From Streptosporangiaceae bacterium (GTDB lineage: Bacteria > Actinomycetota > Actinomycetes > Streptosporangiales > Streptosporangiaceae), in NCBI GenBank assembly GCA_030040475.1, contig JASHTQ010000292.1, positions 1-6,867 of the forward strand: a stretch of DNA of 6,867 nucleotides. The letters run 5' to 3'. The translations under genes and the position numbers were made by a program. Shown piece by piece: positions 1-5,725 of this stretch. Numbering within the stretch: position 1 is the first letter of the stretch; each line of letters opens with the position of its first letter. The notes below the pieces were generated by a model. It did not search any database and was not told the origin of the DNA. It was given only the letters and a program-made list of their open reading frames with translations.

Positions 1-44
1 GGACGCAGGAACGGCCGGCCGCCGCCTGTGCCAGCGCAGCGACC

Positions 45-64
45 GGCTCGATCCAGAATCGGCC
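45..64 (-). terminator. Weak candidate hairpin after the propeller gene
   Basis: Just past the propeller gene stop, GGC-CGAT pairs with ATCG-GCC on the minus strand around a 5-nt loop with one bulged base. There is no T tract, so it would be a non-canonical terminator of the kind common in actinobacteria. The stem is short and could be chance in GC-rich DNA. I see no gene in the remaining bases 1-68. Confidence 0.25.
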
Positions 65-68
65 CGCT

Positions 69-1223
69 TCAGAAGGCCACGATCCCCTCACCGCCTACCG
101 CTCCCGGCACGGTAACAGAACCGATCTCGGTGAGGGAGCCGCCCGGCTGGACGATGAACTCATCGACGATCCCGGCCGCGCCCGTCTGCACGTACAGGAA
201 ATCGCCGCCGACGGCCGCGGCGTCCACGGTCCCTCCGTCGGTGCCGGTGTCGCCAAGCAGCGTGAGCGCGCCGCCGACCGACGAGGTGAAGCCGCTCTCG
301 GTGCCGCTGCCGGCGTTGGAGGCGTAGAAGAACCCGCCTGCCGAGGCCACCCAGCAGGTCGCCGACTGCCCGGTGGGCACCGCGTCGAGCAGGCCGACCG
401 TCCCGTCACCCGCCAGCGAGAAGGTGGCGAGCGCGTTCGTCCCCGCCTCCGCGATCAGCAGGTGACCGAACGCGTCGAAGTCGATCGCGAACGGCACCGT
501 GCCCGGCTCTGAGTTGACCACCGGCCCGGCGGACAGCAGCCCGCCGAAGCCGACGCCGAACACGTCGATGTCGTTCCCGTTGGCCTTGGTGGTCACGACG
601 AGCTGCGACCCGGATGGGGTGAAGGCGACCTGCCCCGGCGTGTTGGTGAACTGCGGACTCGCGGTGGGGTCGAGCCCGAGCGCGCGGTTCGATCCGGGAA
701 TCGGCAGCAGGAATCCGCCGACCACCCGGTAGCCCTGCACCGACCCGCCGCCGAGCGCGTTCAGCACGTACACCAGGTCGCCGTGCACCGCGACGCTGAC
801 CGGGAACGAGCCGCCGGACCGCACCACCTGGCGCAGCAGCAGCCGGTCCCCGCTCACGGCGAACACCGAGACGGTGTCGCTGCCCGCGTTCACCGCGTAC
901 AGCGAGGAGTCCCACGGGTCGTAGCTGAGCGAGCCCTGCGAGGCCAGGTGGTCGACCACCGACCCGGCGAGAACCCCGCCGACGCCGCCGGTCGGGTAGC
1001 TCCCGGCCTGACGCAGGGTCCCGTTCGGCGCCCGCTGGTAGGCGATCACCTGGTTCCCCGACGTGTTGTCGGTCTGCACGAACACGGCCCCGGAGCCGAA
1101 GCCGAAGCCAGAGCCAGAGCCAGAGGACGTGCCCGCCAGGGCGGCGGGCGCGGCGAATGACAGGACCGCCGCGGTCAGGGCCAGCACGGCGCCGGCCGGA
1201 CCGAGGCGAATCGGTACTCTCAC
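69..1223 (-). CDS. Secreted beta-propeller protein, lactonase-like
   Basis: This 384-residue protein is predicted to be exported and to fold as a beta-propeller. Residues 1-30 form a Sec signal peptide: a basic start (MRVPIRLG), a hydrophobic Ala/Leu/Val core and a likely cut after ALA30. A Gly/Ser/Phe linker follows (about 33-45), encoded by hexanucleotide repeats. The rest repeats blade-like units with phrases such as SLYAVNAGSDTVSVFAV, DLVYVLNALGGGSVQGY and FFYASNAGSGTES, as in the YVTN/lactonase (PF10282-like) superfamily. The GTG start at 1223 is chosen because a good Shine-Dalgarno, GAGGAG, lies 5 nt upstream and the signal peptide begins right after it. No catalytic residues can be assigned, so enzymatic activity is unproven; a binding or scaffold role is equally possible. 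It lies 72 bp downstream of the hydrolase gene on the same strand and overlaps a short leader ORF by 4 nt. Confidence 0.85.
   Translation of the reverse strand: MRVPIRLGPAGAVLALTAAVLSFAAPAALAGTSSGSGSGFGFGSGAVFVQTDNTSGNQVIAYQRAPNGTLRQAGSYPTGGVGGVLAGSVVDHLASQGSLSYDPWDSSLYAVNAGSDTVSVFAVSGDRLLLRQVVRSGGSFPVSVAVHGDLVYVLNALGGGSVQGYRVVGGFLLPIPGSNRALGLDPTASPQFTNTPGQVAFTPSGSQLVVTTKANGNDIDVFGVGFGGLLSAGPVVNSEPGTVPFAIDFDAFGHLLIAEAGTNALATFSLAGDGTVGLLDAVPTGQSATCWVASAGGFFYASNAGSGTESGFTSSVGGALTLLGDTGTDGGTVDAAAVGGDFLYVQTGAAGIVDEFIVQPGGSLTEIGSVTVPGAVGGEGIVAF
1095..1124 (-). repeat. Hexanucleotide tandem repeat coding a Gly/Ser/Phe linker
   Basis: Five adjacent 6-bp units (plus strand: GCCGAA twice, then GCCAGA three times) lie inside the propeller gene just after its signal peptide. 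They encode the alternating SGSGSGFGFG linker of the mature protein. Units of six keep the reading frame, so the copy number could vary by slippage and change only the linker length. Confidence 0.8.
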
Positions 1224-1255
1224 GGATACTCCTCGCGGGATAGAGGTTCACGCAT
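1220..1255 (-). CDS. Putative 11-codon leader ORF (MREPLSREEYP)
   Basis: On the minus strand an ATG at 1255 opens a short frame encoding MREPLSREEYP. Its TGA stop shares four bases (GTGA, 1220-1223) with the GTG start of the propeller gene, the classic arrangement for translational coupling. The frame runs through the 3' arm of a perfect inverted repeat and through the GAGGAG Shine-Dalgarno of the propeller gene. Its own ribosome binding site is poor (only GAAGAA upstream). It is too short for codon statistics to test, and expression is inferred. It may be a regulatory leader peptide or a chance overlap. Confidence 0.35.
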   Translation of the reverse strand: MREPLSREEYP

Positions 1256-1276
1256 GATGTTCTTCAGTCCCGCGAG
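1232..1276 (-). promoter_or_regulatory. Inverted repeat overlapping the propeller gene SD
   Basis: CTCGCGGGA (1232-1240) and TCCCGCGAG (1268-1276) are perfect 9-bp inverted repeats with 27 nt between them. In the minus-strand transcript the downstream arm ends in the first GAG of the GAGGAG Shine-Dalgarno of the propeller gene, so pairing would partly bury the ribosome binding site. The upstream arm begins about 20 nt after the stop codon of the hydrolase, so the stem could instead be a processing or partial termination site between the two genes. The long loop argues against an ordinary intrinsic terminator. Confidence 0.5.
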
Positions 1277-1295
1277 CCGGCGCCGCGTTACACGG

Positions 1296-2813
1296 TTACT
1301 GGCAGACGGTCCCGCTGCGCGGCACGGTCAGGTCGATCAGGTAGTCGTCCACGATCGTGTCGACGCACGCGCTGCCCTCGCCGTAGGCGGTGTGCCCGTC
1401 GCCGTTCCAGCCGAGCAGCACCCCGGAGGCCAGGTCGCCCGCCAGCGCCTGCGCCTCCCGGTACGGCGTGGCGGGGTCGCGCAGCGTCCCGACGACGAGG
1501 ATCGGCGGCGCGCCCGCGGCCCGGATCTTCGGCAGCGGGTACGACGGCACCGGCCAGTACGCGCAGGCCAGGCTGCCCCAGACGAACGAGACGCCGAACA
1601 ACGGGGCGGCCCGCGCCGCCGTCGCGGCCGCCGACTGCCACGCGGCGAGAGACCGCGGCCACGGCCGGTCCAGGCAGCTGATCGCGGTGTCGGCGTCGGC
1701 GAGGTTGCTGTAGGTCCCGTCGGGATTCCGCTCGAACAGCAGGTTGGCCAGCTCCACAAGCACGGTGCCGTCGCCCGCCAGCGCGTCCGCCAGCCCGGTG
1801 CGCAGGTCGGGCCAGTAGTACGTGCTGTAAAGCGCGGAGGCCACGCCGCCAAGCAGCATCGCGCCGTCCGCGACCTGCCCGTCGTGCAGCTGGTTGGCCA
1901 GCGGCGTGGCCGTGGCCCGGTTGACCAGCCCCTGCACGACCGATACCGCGTCGCCGGCGCCCACCGGGCAATTCCCCTCCCGCACGCACCACGTCACAAA
2001 CGAGCCGAACGCGATCTGGAACCCCTCGGCCTGGGTCACATCCTCGGCCAGCGAGGACGTGTCCGGGTCGACCGCGCCGTCGAGGACGAGCGCCCGCACC
2101 CGGTGCGGGAACAGCTGCGCGTACCAGGTACCCAGGTAGGTCCCGTACGACTTGCCGAGATAGGTCAGCTTGGCCTCGCCGAGCGCGGCCCGCAGCACGT
2201 CCATGTCGCGGGCCGCGTTGCGGGTGCCCACGTACGGCAGCAGGTCTGCGGAGTTGGCCTCGCACCGCGCGGCGTACTGCTTGCTCGCCGACACCACCGC
2301 CGCCAGCTGCGCCGGGTCGGAGGGCTCGTCGTTGACGGCCAGGTACCGGTCGAGCTGCGGCCCGGTCAGGCAGTGCAGCGCGGGCACGCTGCCGCCGACG
2401 CCGCGCGGATCGAACCCCACGATGTCGAACCTGGCCCGCACCGCGGCCGGGAACTCGCTGCGCGCGCCGAGCACGTACTGCACGCCGGAGCCGCCAGGCC
2501 CGCCGGGGTTGGTCACCAGCGCGCCGATCCGCTGCGACGGGTCGGACGCGGGCAGCTCGATCACCGGCAGCGTGAACCGCCGCCAGCCCGGCCTGCCGTA
2601 GTCGAACGGCACGACCAGTGTCGCGCACCGGAAGCCGTTGTCGCAGGGATGCCAGCTCAGCCGCTGCGCGTAGTATCCGGCCAGCGTGGTGGGCTCGGGC
2701 TGGGTACGGGCCGCCATCGCGGTGCCAGAGCACCCGGCCGCCAGCAAGGCCAGCGAACCGACCACGGCGGACCAGCGCCGCCGGCCGCCCCCCGGCCGCG
2801 GCCGCGGCCTCAC
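1296..2813 (-). CDS. Lipoprotein alpha/beta hydrolase, tripeptidyl aminopeptidase type
   Basis: This 505-residue protein is a predicted exported hydrolase of the Streptomyces Tap/SlpD/SlpE type, which removes short peptides from protein N-termini outside the cell. Residues 1-27 form a signal sequence (basic start, then SLALLAAG) ahead of Cys28, a probable lipidation site (AAGC). The alpha/beta-hydrolase core shows the oxyanion segment NPGGPGGSG (102-110), the nucleophile elbow GKSYG with Ser222, a likely acid Asp446 in VGTLRDPATP, and His474 in GDGHTAYG; the last two lie in the TAP-like C-terminal region. Length and order of motifs fit the family, and the triad looks complete. Translation starts at a GTG whose bases overlap the ricT stop (GTGA, 2810-2813), with GGGGGGA just upstream, so it is probably coupled to ricT. 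The exact substrate cannot be read from sequence; some relatives act on esters. Confidence 0.9.
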   Translation of the reverse strand: MRPRPRPGGGRRRWSAVVGSLALLAAGCSGTAMAARTQPEPTTLAGYYAQRLSWHPCDNGFRCATLVVPFDYGRPGWRRFTLPVIELPASDPSQRIGALVTNPGGPGGSGVQYVLGARSEFPAAVRARFDIVGFDPRGVGGSVPALHCLTGPQLDRYLAVNDEPSDPAQLAAVVSASKQYAARCEANSADLLPYVGTRNAARDMDVLRAALGEAKLTYLGKSYGTYLGTWYAQLFPHRVRALVLDGAVDPDTSSLAEDVTQAEGFQIAFGSFVTWCVREGNCPVGAGDAVSVVQGLVNRATATPLANQLHDGQVADGAMLLGGVASALYSTYYWPDLRTGLADALAGDGTVLVELANLLFERNPDGTYSNLADADTAISCLDRPWPRSLAAWQSAAATAARAAPLFGVSFVWGSLACAYWPVPSYPLPKIRAAGAPPILVVGTLRDPATPYREAQALAGDLASGVLLGWNGDGHTAYGEGSACVDTIVDDYLIDLTVPRSGTVCQ

Positions 2814-3658
2814 CGGTCCCCCCGCGCCGCCCTTCCCTTACCGTACGTGGCCTCGTAGGCCTGCCGCGACCCGCACACGCTGGCCTTCGGGCACGCGCAC
2901 GCCCGCCCGTCCGCGGCCAGCTTGACCACCACGGTGTCCGACGGCACGTTGTGCCCGACCACCGTCCCCGGCCCGGCCGGCGACGTGACCGCGGACCCGA
3001 TCGGCGGTGCGTCCTTGCGGAAGTCCTGGTAGAGCGGGTGCTCGTACTTCAGGCAGCACATCAGCCGCCCGCACGCCCCGGCGATCCGCAGCGGGTTCAC
3101 CGGCAGGTCCTGGTCCTTGGCCATCCGGACGGACACCGGCTCGAAGTCCTTCAGGAACGTGGCGCAGCACAGGTCGCGCCCGCACGGCCCGATCCCGCCC
3201 TGCAGCCGCGCCTCGTCCCGCGGCCCGATCTGCCGCAGCTCCACCCTGGCCTTCAGCCGGCCGCCGAGATCCCGCACCAGCGCCCGGAAGTCCACCCGGT
3301 GCGGCGCGCTGAAGTACACGATGAACACGTTCTCGGACCCGACGTAGTCCACCGCGGTGACCTTCATCGGCAGCTCGTGCTCGCGGATCAGCCTGCGCGC
3401 GGCCAGCCGGCCCTCGGCCCGCCGCCGCCTGTTCTCCTCGTCGCGGGCCAGGTCCTCCTCGCCGGCCAGCCCCTCGCAGACCGGCAGCCCGTCGATGTCG
3501 TCCGACACCCACTGCGGCGCCCACACGCACTCGGCGACCTCCGGCCCGGAGTCGGTGGGCACGAGCACCTTGTCGCCGATCCCCGGCGAGTACTCCCCAG
3601 GGTCGAGGTAGTACAGCCGCCCGTACCGCTCGAAGCTGACCGCCATCATCATGCCCAC
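2810..3658 (-). CDS. ricT: RicT/PSP1-family iron-sulfur regulatory protein
   Basis: This protein of up to 282 residues belongs to the PSP1 C-terminal domain family, whose Bacillus member RicT (YaaT) forms the Ric complex, carries Fe-S clusters and controls RNA maturation and developmental phosphorelay. Its role in actinobacteria is unproven. The PSP1 core spans about 85-215 and includes FSAPHRVDFRALVRDLGG and GARDEARLQGG-like sequence (here GPRDEARLQGG). It has two cysteine motifs, GPCGRDLCC (C159, C164, C165) and GACGRLMCC (C196, C201, C202), which fit metal ligands. The C-terminus adds a third group, CACPKASVC (C254, C256, C262). The longest frame starts at GTG 3658, but three successive ATGs follow (3652, 3649, 3646). 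Relatives usually begin near MAVSFERYG, so the ATG at 3646 is attractive; no strong Shine-Dalgarno decides it. Its stop overlaps the hydrolase start by 4 nt. Confidence 0.9.
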   Translation of the reverse strand: MGMMMAVSFERYGRLYYLDPGEYSPGIGDKVLVPTDSGPEVAECVWAPQWVSDDIDGLPVCEGLAGEEDLARDEENRRRRAEGRLAARRLIREHELPMKVTAVDYVGSENVFIVYFSAPHRVDFRALVRDLGGRLKARVELRQIGPRDEARLQGGIGPCGRDLCCATFLKDFEPVSVRMAKDQDLPVNPLRIAGACGRLMCCLKYEHPLYQDFRKDAPPIGSAVTSPAGPGTVVGHNVPSDTVVVKLAADGRACACPKASVCGSRQAYEATYGKGRAARGDR

Positions 3659-3699
3659 AGGGCCAGACTACGGCGCCCGCCGCCCGGATCGCCTCCCCG

Positions 3700-3725
3700 C
3701 CGTATCCATTTCTTTATATTCCGAA
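3700..3725 (-). promoter_or_regulatory. AT-rich patch, candidate ricT promoter region
   Basis: This is the only clearly AT-rich stretch in the window (TATCCATTTCTTTATATTCC on the plus strand), 45-80 bp upstream of the ricT start. On the minus strand it offers TATAAA and GATACG as possible -10 elements, but no convincing -35 sits at the right distance. The ricT gene is cut off from holB by the sigma remnant and an opposite-strand gene, so a promoter of its own is expected here. I see nothing else in 3659-3762. Confidence 0.3.
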
Positions 3726-3762
3726 CGATCCGTGGTTCCCGTTTCCGGTCAGCCGGTATCGC

Positions 3763-3926
3763 TTACCAGGCGTCGGTCAAGAATCCGGCATACGGCTTGA
3801 CCAGCGGATGGAGCCTGCCGTGGCCGATCCAGCCGGTGCTGAACCCGTCGGCGGCCAGGTGGGAGAAGAGCAGGTACCGCCGCTGGGATCGGCGCTCAGC
3901 CAGCTGTAGTCCGGCTGGCCGGACAG
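3763..3926 (-). pseudogene. C-terminal remnant of a gene, probably sigma-linked propeller protein
   Basis: After the sigma factor fragment the minus strand continues in coding-like sequence with G/C at nearly every third position. It reads GQPDYSWLSADPSG in one frame and then, after one missing base near 3878, RYLLFSHLAADGFSTGWIG and HGRLHPLVKPYAGFLTDAW, ending in TAA at 3763. Restoring one C gives a smooth DPSG-RYLLF join, typical of a decayed gene or a sequencing error. From memory, endings of the GWIxHGRL...AW type occur in secreted propeller-like proteins encoded directly after SigE-family sigma genes; that identification is an inference. No start and no larger body of the gene are present. 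Confidence 0.5.
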
Positions 3927-4345
3927 CCGAGGTAGTAGCGCAGCACCAGCACCTCGCGGCGGCGGCGCGGCAGCCGGGCCAGCGCGGCGAGCACCGCCCT
4001 GCGGTCCTCCGACAAGATGACCTCGGTCTCCGCGGAGGCTCCCGTCTCGCCGCGCCGCTGGACCTGGTGCAGCGCCCCGGCCCGGCGCGCGATGCCGCGG
4101 CGGCAGAGCACCGACCGGCAGCCGTTCAGCACGGCGGATCGCACGTATGGCAGCGGCGTGTCGCCGGCAGCCCGGCTGAGCGACCGTTTGTGCAGGCTCG
4201 CGTAGACGTCCTGGACTACGTCCTCGGCGGTAGCCAGGTCGCCGACCATCAGCAGCGCCAGCCGGACGAGCTCGCCGTGATGCTCGCGGAACACCTTCGC
4301 GACCGTGCCTGCGGCCGGGTCCAGGTCCGCGGGCCTGCCGGTCAT
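3896..4345 (-). pseudogene. SigE-family ECF sigma factor, truncated before region 4.2
   Basis: The 149-residue frame begins as a normal SigE-family ECF RNA polymerase sigma factor. Region 2 spans about 18-85, including FREHHGELVRLALLMVGD, AEDVVQDVYASLHKR and YVRSAVLNGCRSVLCRR. Region 4.1 begins at 114 (LSEDRRAVLAALARLPRRR, then EVLVLRYYLG). Family members continue LSEAEIA... into the helix-turn-helix that reads the -35 element. Here the frame turns into CPASRTTAG and stops, about 30-35 residues short. A good Shine-Dalgarno (GGAGG, 4 nt from ATG 4345) remains. Without region 4.2 it should not recognise promoters normally, so I call it a pseudogene; a truncated product with an altered role cannot be excluded. 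It is transcribed divergently from the AbiEi-DUF559 gene, 120-150 bp away. No anti-sigma gene is visible. Confidence 0.75.
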
Positions 4346-4466
4346 CAGCCCTCCCGCCCATCCGGCCGCGGGGTCGTGTCCCGTACCTATTGCACGAACG
4401 AGCCGCCGTCCGGTTGCCCGCTACCGAGCGATCCTCATGTCCCGGTAACTGCTTGAATGCGCAAGG

Positions 4467-5441
4467 TTGTCATACCCGCGTGCCATGCTTCGCCTCATGG
4501 CACCGACAGCCCTCCCCGACCTCCTGGCGAGGCAGCTCAACGTGGTCGCGCGCAGGCAACTGCTCAAGCTCGGCATGACCGAAAGGATGCTGCACTCCCG
4601 CGTCCGCGAGGGCGGCCGCTGGCAGGTCCTGCTCCCCGGCGTGTACCTGGCGATCACCGGAACCCCCACCCTGCAGCAAAAGGAGATGGCAGCGCAGCTA
4701 TACGCCGGACCCGGCAGCGTGATCACCGGCCCAATGGCGCTATTCCACTACAGCATCAGGCCGCCGAGCCTGGACACGATTCACGTCCTTGTGCCGGCGC
4801 GGGTGCAGCGCCGCGGTGTCTCCTTCGTCCAGCTTGAGCGAACCAGGCGGATGCCGAAGCAGGTCTCGTCCAGCGGACCACTCCGGCTGGCTCCGGTCGC
4901 CCGTGCCGTCGCGGACACCGCGCGGCAGCTTGACTGCCTCCGCGATGTCCGTGGCGTCGTCGCCGACGCCGTCCAGTTGGGCCGCTGTACGTTGCGCCAG
5001 CTAGGCGAGGAGCTGAACAGCGGACCAATGAGGCAGTCGGCAATGTTCCGGTCTGTCCTAGCCGAGGTCAGCGACGGCGTCCGATCGGCGGCCGAAGGTG
5101 ACCTGCGCGACTTGATCGGGCGGTCCCGGCTGCCGATGCCGCTGTTCAATCCGAGCCTGTATGACGGCGACACCTTCATCGCTAAGCCCGACGCCTGGTG
5201 GCCTGCTCTCGGTGTCGCCGTGGAGGTCGATTCCCGCGCGTGGCACCTGTCCCCCGAAGCCTGGGAACGCACCATAGCCCGCCACAACCTCATGGAGAAG
5301 CTCGGGATTAGCGTGCTTCACTTCACCCCCAGGCAGCTCCGCGACGAGCCCTCCCTCGTCGTGGACCGGATCAGGGGAGCCCTCCAGGCAGGCCGCTTGC
5401 GCCCGCCGCTCTCCATCCGCACCGTTCCCTGCAGTCGCTGA
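4467..5441 (+). CDS. AbiEi-like antitoxin domain plus DUF559 nuclease-like protein
   Basis: This protein of up to 324 residues matches a large, poorly characterised actinobacterial family. The N-terminal third (about 15-65) resembles the winged-helix of type IV AbiEi antitoxins: LPDLLARQLNVVARRQLLKL, followed by GRWQVLLPGVYLA. The middle (about 70-200) resembles the AbiEi C-terminal region (GPGSVITGPMALFHYSIRPP). The C-terminal part (about 205-310) is DUF559/Vsr-like, with conserved E210, D242 (KPDAWWP), E253 and D255 (VAVEVDSRAWH), H260 and a late LHFTPRQL strand; these residues suit a metal-dependent nuclease fold. The longest frame uses TTG 4467, but ATG 4485 or ATG 4497 (MAPTALPDLL) fit better. 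None has a good Shine-Dalgarno, so leaderless translation is possible. No AbiEii-type nucleotidyltransferase partner is present. It is convergent with holB and divergent from the sigma remnant. The function is unknown; a DNA-binding, defence-related role is inference. Confidence 0.8.
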   Translation: MSYPRAMLRLMAPTALPDLLARQLNVVARRQLLKLGMTERMLHSRVREGGRWQVLLPGVYLAITGTPTLQQKEMAAQLYAGPGSVITGPMALFHYSIRPPSLDTIHVLVPARVQRRGVSFVQLERTRRMPKQVSSSGPLRLAPVARAVADTARQLDCLRDVRGVVADAVQLGRCTLRQLGEELNSGPMRQSAMFRSVLAEVSDGVRSAAEGDLRDLIGRSRLPMPLFNPSLYDGDTFIAKPDAWWPALGVAVEVDSRAWHLSPEAWERTIARHNLMEKLGISVLHFTPRQLRDEPSLVVDRIRGALQAGRLRPPLSIRTVPCSR

Positions 5442-5477
5442 CGTTGCCCCCGGCCCCACGCCCAGCCATCAAGGGTC

Positions 5478-5556
5478 TCTCCCGGGCGGTAGTGGGTGTG
5501 GCACCGCATACCAACACAGGTAGTGGGTGTGGCACCGCATACCTCTCACCGGGCGG
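5478..5556. repeat. Two 25-bp dyad repeats with flanking short direct repeats
   Basis: An identical 25-bp unit occurs at 5488-5512 and 5519-5543 (period 31, spacer AACACA). Each unit is itself a stepped dyad: outer arms GGTA/TACC, 3-nt mismatched steps, inner arms GGTG/CACC and a TGG loop. The pair is bracketed by TCTCCCGGGCGG (5478-5489) and TCTCACCGGGCGG (5544-5556), which differ by one inserted A. It lies 37-115 bp past the AbiEi-DUF559 stop. It may be a protein-binding site, a REP-like element or a transcript-end structure; the sequence does not decide. Confidence 0.85.
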
Positions 5557-5629
5557 CGAGACGTCCGGAGCTGAAGACACGTGGGGCATCCGGGACACTC
5601 CAGGCTCCCGGGGCTCGTGGGACTCGTGG

Positions 5630-5667
5630 CGGCCGACGCGGGAGCGGGCGGCCGACGCGGGAGCGGG
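5630..5667. repeat. 19-bp perfect tandem duplication
   Basis: The 19-bp unit CGGCCGACGCGGGAGCGGG occurs twice head to tail (5630-5648 and 5649-5667) in the non-coding stretch between the two convergent genes. I see no gene or site in it. It probably arose by slippage or local duplication. The rest of 5442-5721 outside the listed repeats shows no credible ORF. Confidence 0.85.
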
Positions 5668-5680
5668 CTGGCGCTGGTCG

Positions 5681-5725
5681 GCGGGCCAGGCGGGCCAGGC
5701 GGGTCAGGGGGGTCAGGGGGGTCAG
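5681..5725. repeat. Five 9-bp G-rich tandem units reaching the holB stop
   Basis: Units GCGGGCCAG, GCGGGCCAG, GCGGGTCAG, GGGGGTCAG and GGGGGTCAG run head to tail. The TCA in the last unit is the holB stop codon read on the minus strand (TGA, 5722-5724). The plus strand carries five G tracts of 3-6 separated by loops of 3-6 nt, enough for a G-quadruplex on that strand. It lies where convergent transcription from both genes would meet. Confidence 0.85.

Noticed and set aside
1..68. tRNA gene after the hydrolase/propeller genes
   Set aside because: I looked for a cloverleaf and a GTTCGA-like T-loop and found none.
1288..2733. Second long minus-strand ORF inside the hydrolase
   Set aside because: It is a frame-shifted shadow of the hydrolase with Ala/Arg/Gly-rich composition and no motifs.
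1254..2858. Long plus-strand ORF of 534 codons
   Set aside because: It is antisense to the hydrolase, full of Arg/Pro/His and without family motifs; the hydrolase on the minus strand has a complete catalytic triad and signal peptide.
3730..3755. ECF-type promoter GGAAAC...CGTT upstream of ricT
   Set aside because: Both elements occur on the minus strand, but the spacing (about 13 nt) is shorter than the usual 16-17.
2618..4456. Long plus-strand ORF of 612 codons
   Set aside because: It is antisense to ricT and the sigma remnant, of low complexity and rich in Arg/Pro; the high GC content keeps such frames open.
4453..4476. Promoter TTGAAT/CATACC for the AbiEi-DUF559 gene
   Set aside because: The spacing is only 12 nt. 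A weak GGT...ACC dyad at 4465-4476 matches only at its ends and shares just CATACC with the downstream repeats.
5488..5543. CRISPR array
   Set aside because: Only two repeats with a 6-bp spacer and no cas gene in the window.
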